Assembly (NCBI RefSeq): GCF_021513235.1
Contig: NZ_CP090976.1
Span: forward strand, 1,612,001 to 1,676,000
Origin: Kaistella sp. 97-N-M2
GTDB taxonomy: Bacteria; Bacteroidota; Bacteroidia; Flavobacteriales; Weeksellaceae
Reading direction: 5' to 3'
Length of the DNA: 64,000 bases
The notes below the pieces were generated by a model. That model worked only from the letters and a program-made list of their open reading frames with translations, ran no database searches and was not told the origin of the DNA. Made by a program: the position numbers and the translations under genes. Position 1 is the first letter of the stretch; every line of letters begins with the position of its first letter. Positions 28,156-37,343 of this stretch are shown piece after piece.

Positions 28156-29334
28156 ATGATTTATTTTTTAAGTTTTTCAGTGGTTGTAATTGTCAGCGCT
28201 CTAGTAATGGACGCCATTCCTCAATTCAATATCTGGCAAAGTCGAATTAAAATCGGAAGATTTCCCAATCAGCATATTTGGAATGAGAAAGTTTTCCAAA
28301 CTGCTAAAAAATGGTTGCATAACACTCCGGTAATTCCCCTGACCGATCATAAAAGATTGATTATTATTGACAAATGGCAAGGCAATTACGACAGACCCGC
28401 TATTCAAGTCTGGCAGGAATCTTCTTTGGTTTTGGGTTTAACCGCCTATGCTCAAAAAACCGCTGCTCAAAAAACCGAAAAAGAAATTGCTGATTTTTTT
28501 ATTTCAAAAACAACTGCGCAGGGTGGCTGGAAAATAAAACCCACTGACAGTGATCACGCAATTCTGGGGTATGCGCTACTGAACGCGGATTTTATAGATG
28601 CGGGTAAGTATAAAGCAGCACTTGACGAAACATATCAAATGATTCTCTCTTTAAAGGGCGAAGACGGAACAATTGCCTATAAAAATCATGTGAGACAATT
28701 CCGGTTTGTAGATACGATCGGATTCATCTGCCCATTTCTCGTAAAATACGGTGTAAAATTCAATAAACCTGAAGCCATTCAATTAGCTCTACATCAAGTC
28801 TTCGAATTTGTAAAATATGGACTGATGCCTCAGGAAAAGATACCGTGTCATACGTATCATCTCCACACCAAGATACCCACTGGATTATTTGGGTGGGGAA
28901 GAGGTCTGGGCTGGTTTCTTATTGGCCTGGCAGACACTTATCGGGCCTTACCCGTATTACACCCTCAAAAGGCAACTCTAAAGCACCTGATTATTGAGGT
29001 GGCACATTCTGTTTTAAAATTTCAACTACTTGATGGCTCCTACACCTGGCTAATTTTTGATGAGAAAAGCCGCAAAGACTCTTCTACCGTGGCTACGGTG
29101 GCATATTTCTTAACCGTCGCTGCCGAAATCCCCGAATTGAAGATAGAAAGTAATGAGGCCAAAGAAAAATGTTTAAATTATTTGCAGAAGGTTACTCGCC
29201 GCACTGGTGCCATTGATTTTTCCCAGGGAGACACCAAAGGGATCGGTATCTACTCACAGAATTTTGACATTTTGCCTTTTACACAGGGATTTGTTTTACG
29301 AACCTTAAATTTTAGACCGCAGCCTCAGCCTTAA
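28156..29334 (+). CDS. Glycoside hydrolase family 88/105-like protein
   Basis: A 392-residue (alpha/alpha)6-type protein with an N-terminal hydrophobic anchor (IYFLSFSVVVIVSALVM). DHAILGYALLNA, FRFVDTIGFICPFLVKYG and GLFGWGRGLGWFLIGLADTY resemble the helices and W-x-RG-x-GW motif of GH88/GH105 unsaturated uronyl hydrolases. It starts 2 bp after the previous stop. In a biosynthetic cluster it might trim or edit the polymer, or be a non-hydrolytic relative. Catalytic Asp residues were not verified by alignment. Confidence 0.7.
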   Translation: MIYFLSFSVVVIVSALVMDAIPQFNIWQSRIKIGRFPNQHIWNEKVFQTAKKWLHNTPVIPLTDHKRLIIIDKWQGNYDRPAIQVWQESSLVLGLTAYAQKTAAQKTEKEIADFFISKTTAQGGWKIKPTDSDHAILGYALLNADFIDAGKYKAALDETYQMILSLKGEDGTIAYKNHVRQFRFVDTIGFICPFLVKYGVKFNKPEAIQLALHQVFEFVKYGLMPQEKIPCHTYHLHTKIPTGLFGWGRGLGWFLIGLADTYRALPVLHPQKATLKHLIIEVAHSVLKFQLLDGSYTWLIFDEKSRKDSSTVATVAYFLTVAAEIPELKIESNEAKEKCLNYLQKVTRRTGAIDFSQGDTKGIGIYSQNFDILPFTQGFVLRTLNFRPQPQP

Positions 29335-29353
29335 CTTTAAAATCAACCTCAAA

Positions 29354-30430
29354 ATGAAACTTCTCTATATCACCAACGGTATCAGCGGCTCCGGCGGCCT
29401 CGAAAGGGTTTTGTCGGTCAAAGCGTCCATGCTTGCAGAGGATCTTGGATATGAAGTGCATATGCTGAGCCTGAACGAAATCGCGAAAGACCCTTTTTTC
29501 CCTTTTTCAAAAAAAATACGTTTCCATTCTGTAGAAGTGGGAGGCAATCCTGTCACCTATCTTTTACAGTATAAAAATAGCCTTCAAAAAAAAATAGATC
29601 AGATACAGCCCGGCATTATATCGGTTTGTGATGATGCACTAAAAGGATTTTTTCTTCCGGGCTTTATTTCCACAAAAGCGAAATGGATTCATGAAAGTCA
29701 CGCCTCTCTGCTCCTGGCCGATCGCGGCAAAGGAGTTTCCCTTTTTAAAAAAGCTCAACATCGCTTAAAACAGGTCTTAGGGAAACGCTTTACGAAAATT
29801 GTGCTTCTCACGGAAGGCAATAAGAAAGAGTGGCATTTGAAAAATCTGGCGGTCATTCCAAATCCTATTCCTTTCGAATCTAACCAAGTTTCGTCATTAG
29901 AAAATAAAAAAGTGATGGCTGTTGGTAGTTACAGTTACAATAAGGGGTATGATTTACTGCTCCAAATATGGTCGAAAGCCGAAAAGAACTTTCCGGCGTG
30001 GGAACTGCATATTTATGGTAAAGGAACGCATGATCATCTGCACAGTACAGCAAAAGATTTAAATTTAAAAAACATCCATTTTCATGCGCCTGTTCTGGAT
30101 ATTGAGAAAGAATATTTGAATTCTTCTTTATTGGTACTTCCGAGCCGCTCAGAAGGTTTCGGTATGGTCTTAATTGAAGCGATGGGTTGTGGTCTTCCCG
30201 TTGTGAGTTTTGATTGTCCAAGCGGGCCCGCCGATATTATTACCGACGGTGAAGATGGCTTTCTCATTGAAAATGGAAATATGGAGATGTTTGCGAAGCA
30301 GGTGAGTGTCTTAATGAATGATGATCAACTTCGAAAAGGAATGGGAGCGAAAGCAAAGAAAAATGTGCAGCGTTTTTCTGCCGGCAAGATTGTGCAGCAA
30401 TGGGATGCGTTGTTCCGAAGTTTGGGGTAA
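29354..30430 (+). CDS. Family 4 glycosyltransferase
   Basis: A 358-residue GT-B enzyme: LLYITNGISGSGGLERVLSVKASML, VMAVGSYSYNKGYDLLLQIW, and PSRSEGFGMVLIEAMGCGLPVVSFD with the E-x7-E motif. Similar to the gene at 30810, including the C-terminal VQRFSAGKIVQQWDALF versus VQRFSIDKVMQQWKDLF. From here on the base composition rises compared with the 18-28 kb block. Confidence 0.88.
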   Translation: MKLLYITNGISGSGGLERVLSVKASMLAEDLGYEVHMLSLNEIAKDPFFPFSKKIRFHSVEVGGNPVTYLLQYKNSLQKKIDQIQPGIISVCDDALKGFFLPGFISTKAKWIHESHASLLLADRGKGVSLFKKAQHRLKQVLGKRFTKIVLLTEGNKKEWHLKNLAVIPNPIPFESNQVSSLENKKVMAVGSYSYNKGYDLLLQIWSKAEKNFPAWELHIYGKGTHDHLHSTAKDLNLKNIHFHAPVLDIEKEYLNSSLLVLPSRSEGFGMVLIEAMGCGLPVVSFDCPSGPADIITDGEDGFLIENGNMEMFAKQVSVLMNDDQLRKGMGAKAKKNVQRFSAGKIVQQWDALFRSLG

Positions 30431-30809
30431 ACGCGACTGGCCTCGCAGCCCTTCGCGTTTACACTGAATGATGGCGGCAGTAATAAATTTTAAATCATGT
30501 GCCTCGCTGCTTATTCGGAAGTCTCCGTCATCAGCAATGCGTCTTTAAATTGTAGTTAAGTCTTGTTCAATGACCGTAAAATAAGTTTGTCATTAAAAGA
30601 TTTTCCGTTGGTCCGTCATTGAAATGACTTATTTGTTCTACTGCCCTTTTGATTTTGTTGCGGGGTTCTTCGGGAATCCTCCCAAATAACTTGCTTTTTG
30701 GCCGAAATTTGGCAACCTATCTGCAACAATACCCGAAGAAATTACACTTTCTGGTTTCGGACAGTCCGCGGTGCGGCCACACCTCTAAAATTTTTATCTT
30801 TGTGCAACC
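30431..30809. other. Intergenic region with one -7 box, no gene seen
   Basis: About 380 bases between two glycosyltransferase genes. No convincing reading frame. The only clear signal is the TATCTTTG box just before the next gene. Confidence 0.5.
30795..30802 (+). promoter_or_regulatory. Candidate -7 box (TATCTTTG), near-leaderless
   Basis: TATCTTTG lies 7 bp before the ATG at 30810, so transcription from it would give an almost leaderless mRNA. It marks a possible second transcription unit in the cluster. Confidence 0.45.
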
Positions 30810-31925
30810 ATGAAAATTCTCTACCTCACCGATCAGACCTATCTCCACGGTGGCATTGAAAAAGTGCTTTCCCACAAAGCCAATTATCTGGCTGATGTCT
30901 TGGGTGATGAGGTGATCATCGTAACTTACAATCAGAAGGGGAGAAAGCCGGTTTATGCTTTCAGTGCGAAAATTCAAATGTTTGATTTAGACATCAATTA
31001 CGAAATAGGTAAAAGTTATTTTCATCCCATAAATCTGAAGAAAATTCCAGCACACCGTAATGCTTTGCTGACACTTTTGTGCCAGCTTAAACCCGACGTT
31101 GTAATCAGCTGCAGTTTTGGTCCCGATTTTTATTTTTTGCCTTATCTCGAAAAGCAGATTCCAAAGATTAAGGAATTTCACGGCTCGCGTTTCTTTTATA
31201 CAGGTCCCACAGCTTCTATCAAGAAGAGATTTCTCCAACATTTAAACCGCCTGATAGAAGAGAAATATGAATGCATTGCGGTTCTGAATGAATCTGAAAA
31301 GGCGTTTTATACGAACTCCCACATCACTATCATTCCGAATCCGGCAGAATTGACAGCCGAGCAAACCGATTATATCTCAAAAAAAATCCTGGCTGCCGGT
31401 AGAATTTCTCCCGTTAAGAATTTCTCTGATCTGATTGAAGCTTTTGCTCGCCTAAGCAAAGATTTCCCGGAGTGGGAACTGCACTTCTTTGGGGAGGATT
31501 ACCTCTCGACCCAACAAAAACTCGAAGATCAGGTTCGCACTTTGGGACTCAATGATAAGGTCAAATTTAAAGGGGTGACCTCTGATCTTAAAAAGGAGAT
31601 GCAGCATTACAGCATCTATGCGGTGACTTCCGAAACCGAATGTTTTCCCATGGTCTTGCTGGAGGCCCTTTCAGTGGATATCCCTATCGTTACCTATGAT
31701 TCGCCAACTGGTCCGCAACATATTGTGAGAAATGGAAACGATTCTTTTCTCGTTCCTTATAAAAATTTAGATATTTTTACGGCACAATTAAAAATGCTCA
31801 TGTCAGATGAAAATTTACGTCGTAAAATGGGACGTGCCGCACGTGAAAATGTGCAACGCTTCAGTATTGATAAAGTCATGCAACAATGGAAGGACCTTTT
31901 TACTCACTTAACCACTAAACCTTAA
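30810..31925 (+). CDS. Family 4 glycosyltransferase
   Basis: A 371-residue GT-B enzyme: ILYLTDQTYLHGGIEKVLSHKANYL, KKILAAGRISPVKNFSDLIEAF and TSETECFPMVLLEALSVDIPIVTYDSP. All expected donor-site positions are present. It is a paralogue of the gene at 29354. A hexamer repeat of AACCTT follows the stop. Confidence 0.88.
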   Translation: MKILYLTDQTYLHGGIEKVLSHKANYLADVLGDEVIIVTYNQKGRKPVYAFSAKIQMFDLDINYEIGKSYFHPINLKKIPAHRNALLTLLCQLKPDVVISCSFGPDFYFLPYLEKQIPKIKEFHGSRFFYTGPTASIKKRFLQHLNRLIEEKYECIAVLNESEKAFYTNSHITIIPNPAELTAEQTDYISKKILAAGRISPVKNFSDLIEAFARLSKDFPEWELHFFGEDYLSTQQKLEDQVRTLGLNDKVKFKGVTSDLKKEMQHYSIYAVTSETECFPMVLLEALSVDIPIVTYDSPTGPQHIVRNGNDSFLVPYKNLDIFTAQLKMLMSDENLRRKMGRAARENVQRFSIDKVMQQWKDLFTHLTTKP

Positions 31926-31972
31926 CCCTGTCGAAATCCGGAACTGAAGCTTTCAAAATAGGGTTTGGAGCT

Positions 31973-32008
31973 GAACCTTAACCTTAACCTTAACCACAAC
32001 CTTAGCCT
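31973..32008. repeat. AACCTT hexamer microsatellite
   Basis: About five tandem AACCTT/AACCAC-type hexamers right after the glycosyltransferase stop. In one frame they would encode Asn-Leu repeats ahead of the polymerase, but I regard the stretch as non-coding. A weaker relative, CAGCCTTAACTTTAAAATCAACC, spans the end of the GH88/105 gene. Confidence 0.6.
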
Positions 32009-32057
32009 TTGTTCGATTGGATATTCCTTAAGCAGTTACACTGCGATCTATTACAAC

Positions 32058-33103
32058 ATGATGATGATCCTTATGCTCGTCACGCTTTTTCATGCATACC
32101 AAAATGATTTGTTCGACAGGGGAACGAAGAATTTCTCGGCAGGCCTCGGTTTTACCTTACTCGTCATGATGATCCTCTATTTGGGAACAAGACCGGTGAG
32201 TTATACGTTCGGAGATATGGGAACGTACGGCAAATTTTTTAATCTGGTGGCTGCGGGTGAAGTGCCGGTGATAATCAAAGATTATCTTTTCAATTATTTT
32301 CTAATCGCTTCCACCAACATAATGAGCGACCGCTTTTTTTCTTTCTCTGCGCGGTTATCTATATTATACCGTGTTATCTCTTTTCGAAAAAATACTGTGG
32401 CTCTTACTGGTATTATGTGTTTTTTATTTTTGTGGGTTCTTATATGTTCTGGCCTTTTGGTACCAATGGCATTCGGAATGGCTTGGGAACTTCAATTTTT
32501 ATTCTAGCGCTCTACTTCTACGAAAGACGATTTTTAATGTATGCTATAATGGCTTTATCATTTGGTGTTCATAGTTCCCTAATTATTCCGATTGCCGCTT
32601 TCGCAGTTTCGGGTGTTTATAAAAATCCCAAAACCTATTTATATATTTGGTTGGCTGCTATTCCACTTTCCCTAATTGGGGGCGGATTCTGGGAAAGTTT
32701 CTTTGGCGGTCTGGGTTTTGGGGATGATACGCGGGCTGCAGATTATTTAACCAAAGGAAATGTAAATAACGATCAGTTCGCTTATACCGGCTTTCGGTGG
32801 GATTTTCTCTTTTATTCCTCCTTTGCCGCTTTTGCGGGGTGGTATTTTATCTTTAAGAAAAAAGTAACAGATACCTTCTATATTCATATATGGGGCACCT
32901 ATATGATCGCTAATGCTTTCTGGATCCTTGTCATTCGCGCGAATTTCTCTAACCGCTTTGCGTACCTTTCCTGGTTTTTGATGGCACCCGTTATTGCTTA
33001 TCCGCTGTTGCGGTACAAACTATTTCCGAATCAATATAGAGTTGTTGGGGTGGTAATTGCCGTTTATTATTTATTTACCTACTTTATGTTTTTAAAAGGA
33101 TAA
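32058..33103 (+). pseudogene. EpsG/Wzy-family polysaccharide polymerase, frameshifted at a T7 run
   Basis: Two overlapping frames together give one EpsG-type membrane protein. Frame one (from the ATG at 32058, MMMILMLVTLFHAYQNDLF) has the family's SYTFGDMGTYGKFF and SDRFF. At T7 (32334-32340) the sense continues in another frame: FFLCAVIYIIPCYLFSKKYCG, then MFWPFGTNGIRNGLGTSIF and HSSLIIPIAAF, up to the stop at 33103. Adding one T restores a single protein of about 348 residues. The upstream frame otherwise ends at 32507. Causes could be a homopolymer sequencing error, phase variation, or -1 slippage on TTTTTTT. It is the only polymerase candidate in the cluster. Confidence 0.8.
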
Positions 33104-33105
33104 TA

Positions 33106-33999
33106 ATGAAGAAATTAACCGTTTTTACCCCCACATTTAACCGCGCCTATTGCCTTGGCGATTTGTACAAGAGTCTCTGTGCGCAAACTTCGCAGGATTT
33201 TCTTTGGCTCATTATTGATGACGGCTCCACGGACAATACAAAGGATCTGGTGGATGAGTGGCTGGCGGAGCAAAAAATAGAAATTAAATATCTTTACAAA
33301 GAAAATGGTGGAATGCATACCGGCTATAATGCAGCCTATAAAGTGATCGAGACCGAACTCAACATGTGTATGGATTCCGATGATTACTGTACCACTACCG
33401 CAGTGGAGGTCATTCTCGACCATTGGCAGAAGAATGGTTCGGAAAAGTATGCCGGGATTCTCGCGCTGGACAGTTTAAAAGACGGCAGTGTCATCGGTGA
33501 CCGCTTTCCCGATAATTTACCTGAAACCACTATTGGCGGGTTCTACTGGATCCACCGTTTGAAAGGCGATAAAAAACTGATTTACAGAACCGACGTGGTG
33601 AAAAAATACCCAAACTATCCGGAATTCGCAGGCGAGAAGTTTGTGCCGATATTTTGCCTCCCCTTTATGATCGACAAAGATTACAAAATGCTCACGTTGA
33701 ATGAAGTGGTTTGTGTAGTAGAATACCGTGACGATGGGTCCACGAAAAATATTGTGCGCTCATATTTTAATAATCCCAAAGGGTTTAATTATTCGCGGAC
33801 CGTTCGAATGATTTATTCTCCTTCATTTAGAGACCGCTTTCGCAATGCGGTGCATTATGTTTCCGGAAGTATGATCGCCACGAACAGAAGGTTTCTTGCC
33901 GACTCACCGAAAAAGCTCCTCACTTTCTTTGCGGTGCCCTTTGGCTTGTTGCTGTTTGTGTATTTAAAAATGGCCGTCAAATTAAAGAACCAAATATGA
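33106..33999 (+). CDS. Family 2 glycosyltransferase
   Basis: A 297-residue GT2: KLTVFTPTFNRAYCLGDLYKS, WLIIDDGSTDNTKDLV, YNAAYKVIETELNMCMDSDDYC (DxD near residue 90), and a C-terminal hydrophobic stretch (LLTFFAVPFGLLLFVYLKMAV) suggesting membrane association. It starts 2 bp after the polymerase stop and overlaps the next ATG by 4 bp. Confidence 0.88.
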   Translation: MKKLTVFTPTFNRAYCLGDLYKSLCAQTSQDFLWLIIDDGSTDNTKDLVDEWLAEQKIEIKYLYKENGGMHTGYNAAYKVIETELNMCMDSDDYCTTTAVEVILDHWQKNGSEKYAGILALDSLKDGSVIGDRFPDNLPETTIGGFYWIHRLKGDKKLIYRTDVVKKYPNYPEFAGEKFVPIFCLPFMIDKDYKMLTLNEVVCVVEYRDDGSTKNIVRSYFNNPKGFNYSRTVRMIYSPSFRDRFRNAVHYVSGSMIATNRRFLADSPKKLLTFFAVPFGLLLFVYLKMAVKLKNQI

Positions 34000-35057
34000 A
34001 ATTACTTTTTTTGACCAAATACACCGCTTTAGGCGCCAGCAGCAGGATGCGGACGTTTCAGTATCTTCGGCATTACGAAGCTGCGGGAATCGATTGCACG
34101 GTTTCCTCCTTTTTCAATGATGCCTATCTCCATAATTTGTATGGAGGAAAACCAAGCAGATGGTCACTTTTCAATTTTTATATGAAAAGGTTTTTGGTGT
34201 TTTTTACCGTCTTTAAGTATGATAAGGTTTATATCGAAAAAGAAATTTTTCCCTATTCTCCACCTTTTGCGGAGTGGCTTCTATTTCTAAGCGGTAAAGA
34301 TTACCTCGTTGATTACGACGACGCGATATTTCACAATTACGATCGCAATTCCAATTTTTTCATTCGAACTTTTCTTGAAAATAAGATCGATATTGTCATG
34401 AAACATGCGGAGGTCGTAATTGCAGGAAACAGCTATCTCGCCAAGCGGGCGGAAAAAGCGGGCGCAAAAAAAGTTATCATTGTTCCAACGGTAGTTGATT
34501 TAGAGAGATATGTGCCATCGGCTGAATCTACAAAAGGAAGAAAATTCATCATTGGGTGGATCGGTACAAAAACGACTTTTGAAAAGCACCTTCTTTCCAT
34601 TAAAGACTGGCTCCTCAAAGCGCAGGATCTTTTCGATCTCGAAATACATATTATCGGCATTACTGAAAATGATGTTTTCCTCGGCGATCACGTCAAATAT
34701 GTGCCCTGGACGGCAGAAACTGAGGTTGAAGCAATTTGCAAGATTGATGTTGGCATTATGCCCTTGCGGCATTCTCCCTGGGAAGAAGGCAAATGTGCGT
34801 ATAAGATCATTCAGTATATGGCGTGTGGAAAACCCGTGATTGCCTCAAATGTGGGAGTGAATGCGGAGATGTGTTTAAATGGGGATACCGGGTTTTTGGC
34901 AGATACGGAAGAGGAGTTTCTAGAAGCTTTACATTTCTTAATCAACAATAAAATGAGCGGCGAAAACATGGGCAAAAAAGGCCGTGCTTTGGTTGAGAAA
35001 TCCTTCAATATTGAAAAAACGTCTAAGAAGATGGCAGAATTAATTCTGGGAAAATAG
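33996..35057 (+). CDS. Family 4 glycosyltransferase
   Basis: A 353-residue GT-B protein. KLLFLTKYTALGASSRMRTFQYL starts the acceptor domain and KFIIGWIGTKTTFEKHL the donor domain. The usual E-x7-E region is replaced by GIMPLRHSPWEEGKCAYKIIQYMACGKPVIAS, as in the subfamily of WcaL/RfaG-like enzymes lacking the PSxxEG motif. Coupled to the previous gene by an ATGA overlap. Confidence 0.85.
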   Translation: MKLLFLTKYTALGASSRMRTFQYLRHYEAAGIDCTVSSFFNDAYLHNLYGGKPSRWSLFNFYMKRFLVFFTVFKYDKVYIEKEIFPYSPPFAEWLLFLSGKDYLVDYDDAIFHNYDRNSNFFIRTFLENKIDIVMKHAEVVIAGNSYLAKRAEKAGAKKVIIVPTVVDLERYVPSAESTKGRKFIIGWIGTKTTFEKHLLSIKDWLLKAQDLFDLEIHIIGITENDVFLGDHVKYVPWTAETEVEAICKIDVGIMPLRHSPWEEGKCAYKIIQYMACGKPVIASNVGVNAEMCLNGDTGFLADTEEEFLEALHFLINNKMSGENMGKKGRALVEKSFNIEKTSKKMAELILGK

Positions 35058-35443
35058 TATTTAAAGTCTCTGTTCCTCAAATTGCCTGGATGTCGGATCG
35101 AGTTGTATTTTCCACAAGTAAAGTTAAAGTAATAAATATAGCCATCAGAATCATTTAAATTAACGGGGTGATTTTTTTGTGGGTGTCAAAAAGAAATCTT
35201 TATCCGCACGCGAGAAGGCCAGGATCGAATGATCGGAACTTTTGCAAGAGACGTCTTAGCGTTGGAAACCCTACTCAAAAAACACCTTCCCACTTAGCTT
35301 CTGGAACTTTCGTGGGGGAAAAAATCTATTTTTTACGGGAAACCGCATTATTTTTTATATTATTGCAGTATAAAACACAAATGCTATGAAAAATATTTAC
35401 AAATCCGGCCGGACTTTAGAAAAAGTCTAAATACAGTTGATTC
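35058..35443. other. Intergenic region, no gene supported
   Basis: About 386 bases. A 73-codon open frame at 35168-35389 lacks family features, a plausible start context or protein-like composition, so I treat the region as non-coding. Confidence 0.5.
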
Positions 35444-36895
35444 ATGAAAAAATTAATCAGAATCACTTCTGTGCCGATTTCTATGGAGAAACTCCTGGGT
35501 AATCAGCTTAGTTTTATGAACGGTTTCTATGAGGTTACCGCGGTGTCGTCGGATGAAGAGTATCTGCAACGCCTGGCGCAAAATCTGGGAATTCAGCACC
35601 ATGCGGTGGAAATGACGCGCGAAATTACGCCGCTAAAAGACCTGAAGTCTATTTACAAAATGTATCGCTTTTTTCGGAAAAACAAACCCGATATTGTGCA
35701 TTCGCACACACCTAAAGCGGGTCTTGTCTCCATGATCGCGGCTTATCTGGCGCGGGTGCCCGTGCGCATGCATACGGTGGCAGGCTTACCGCTTTTGGAA
35801 AGTACAGGCTTTAAACGACAGCTGCTCTCGCGTGTGGAGTGGTTAACCTATCGTTTTTGTACGAAAGTGTATCCGAATTCGGCTGCGCTCAAAAATATTA
35901 TTCTGCAGGAAAAGTTTTGCGCGGCCTCCAAACTAAAGGTCCTGGGAAACGGAAGTTCGAACGGCATTGATCTGTCTCATTTTAGACCCACGGCGGTCTC
36001 AACGGCTGAGAAGATGGCGCTGCAAAGAGACCTGCAAATTGAGGAAGACGATTTCGTCTTTGTTTTTCTGGGCAGGATTGTAAAGGACAAAGGGATTAAC
36101 GAGTTGGTTTCGGCGTTTAAAAGTCTGTCGGAGATGCCGGCTGACCAGACATATCCGCGGCCGGAAAACGGCGACAAATCACACCTTATTCAAATGCGGT
36201 CGCCACAGCTTTCCGCCGCAGACGACCTCCGCCAAACCTTTGCGAATGAGCGAAATCTCATGAATACCAGCGGACAATCGGTTACGGGGCTTGCACTCCG
36301 GCAACGTCTGAGCCGCGTTTTATACCGGAAACCCGCAGTGATGCGTGATGGTTATGGCCGACTAAATGGCTCGAGTGCTGGTGCAGGCGATTATACGGCG
36401 CCACCCTCCGAAAACGGACATGTATTCCAGGCCAAGTATCCGAAAATAAAACTTCTTCTTGTGGGTGCTCTGGAACAGGAGCATAATCCGATTCTGAACA
36501 TTACGCTATCTGAAATAAAACGAAATGTCCAGATCATCTCGACGGGGTATGTTCAGGATGTACGGCCTTATCTGGCGCTCAGCCATTGTCTGGTGTTGCC
36601 CAGTTACCGTGAAGGTTTTCCGAATGTCGTATTGCAGGCGGGAGCGATGGGCGTGCCGAGTATTGTAACCGATATTAACGGGTGCAACGAAATTGTAGAA
36701 CATGGTCATAACGGACTCATCATTCCTGTAAAAAATGACCGGGCATTGCTGGCCGCCATGCAAAGCGTTGTGGATGATGAAAATAAACTGCAACTGCTTC
36801 AAATGCACAGCCGCAAAAAAATCGTGGATAAATACTGTCAGAAAAGAATCTGGGAGGCTATTTTGAATGAATACCGGGAGATCGCTGGCACCTAA
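35444..36895 (+). CDS. Family 4 glycosyltransferase with internal insertion of about 100 residues
   Basis: A 483-residue protein of the PglA/CapM-like GT4 group. The N-terminus has KLIRITSVPISMEKLL and PDIVHSHTPKAGLVSMIAAYLA; the donor domain has FVFLGRIVKDKGINELVSAF and LPSYREGFPNVVLQAGAMGVPSIVTD. Normal members are about 380 residues. The extra residues, roughly 229-332 (36,130-36,435), lie between ELVSAFKSLSE and YPKIKLLLVGALE, where the family has only a short loop. The insert is polar, low in hydrophobics and in frame. It may be a surface loop or a coding insertion. Last gene of the cluster. Confidence 0.85.
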   Translation: MKKLIRITSVPISMEKLLGNQLSFMNGFYEVTAVSSDEEYLQRLAQNLGIQHHAVEMTREITPLKDLKSIYKMYRFFRKNKPDIVHSHTPKAGLVSMIAAYLARVPVRMHTVAGLPLLESTGFKRQLLSRVEWLTYRFCTKVYPNSAALKNIILQEKFCAASKLKVLGNGSSNGIDLSHFRPTAVSTAEKMALQRDLQIEEDDFVFVFLGRIVKDKGINELVSAFKSLSEMPADQTYPRPENGDKSHLIQMRSPQLSAADDLRQTFANERNLMNTSGQSVTGLALRQRLSRVLYRKPAVMRDGYGRLNGSSAGAGDYTAPPSENGHVFQAKYPKIKLLLVGALEQEHNPILNITLSEIKRNVQIISTGYVQDVRPYLALSHCLVLPSYREGFPNVVLQAGAMGVPSIVTDINGCNEIVEHGHNGLIIPVKNDRALLAAMQSVVDDENKLQLLQMHSRKKIVDKYCQKRIWEAILNEYREIAGT

Positions 36896-36940
36896 GGAGG
36901 TACGTTAACCGAGGAACAGCGTGGCGAAGTTAGTGTAAAA

Positions 36941-37312
36941 GGTCTCGATACAAAATTATTCTTCGCTGCGCTTCGAATAATTTCACTCGACCTGACGAAT
37001 GGTTCTACGTAACCCCTATCGTCACTTCGAGTAGCGCAACGCAGTGAAGCGTATCGAGAAGTTTTATGGAAGGTCTCGATACAAATTATTCTCCGCTTGG
37101 CTGCGAATAATTTCACTCGACCTGACGCATTCGACCTGACGACTGGTTCTATGTAACCCTCATCGTCACTTCGAGTAGCGCAGCGTATCATGAAGTTTTA
37201 TGGAAGGTCTCGATACGAAATTATTTTTCGCTTCGCTGCAAATAATTTCACTCGACCTGACGCATTCGACTTGACGGCGCGTTGTTTCGAATAATTTCAC
37301 TCGACCTGAGGG
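36941..37312. repeat. Second REP-like palindrome array, without nuclease gene
   Basis: The same R1-type palindrome (reverse complement CGTCACTTCGAGTAGCGCA...CGTATCGAGAAG) alternates with a variant partner, GGTCTCGATAC-AAATTATT...AATAATTTCACTCGACCTGACG. The partner has its own internal hairpin (AAATTATT/AATAATTT). Three partner copies and two R1 copies are seen. The array fills the gap between the last glycosyltransferase and the lipoate ligase. Confidence 0.85.
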
Positions 37313-37343
37313 ATGGATCTATATTTCCGGATGTGCAATAATT

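Noticed and set aside
35168-35389. 73-codon open frame between two glycosyltransferase genes
   Set aside because: No family features, unusual composition and no promoter or start context; treated as non-coding.
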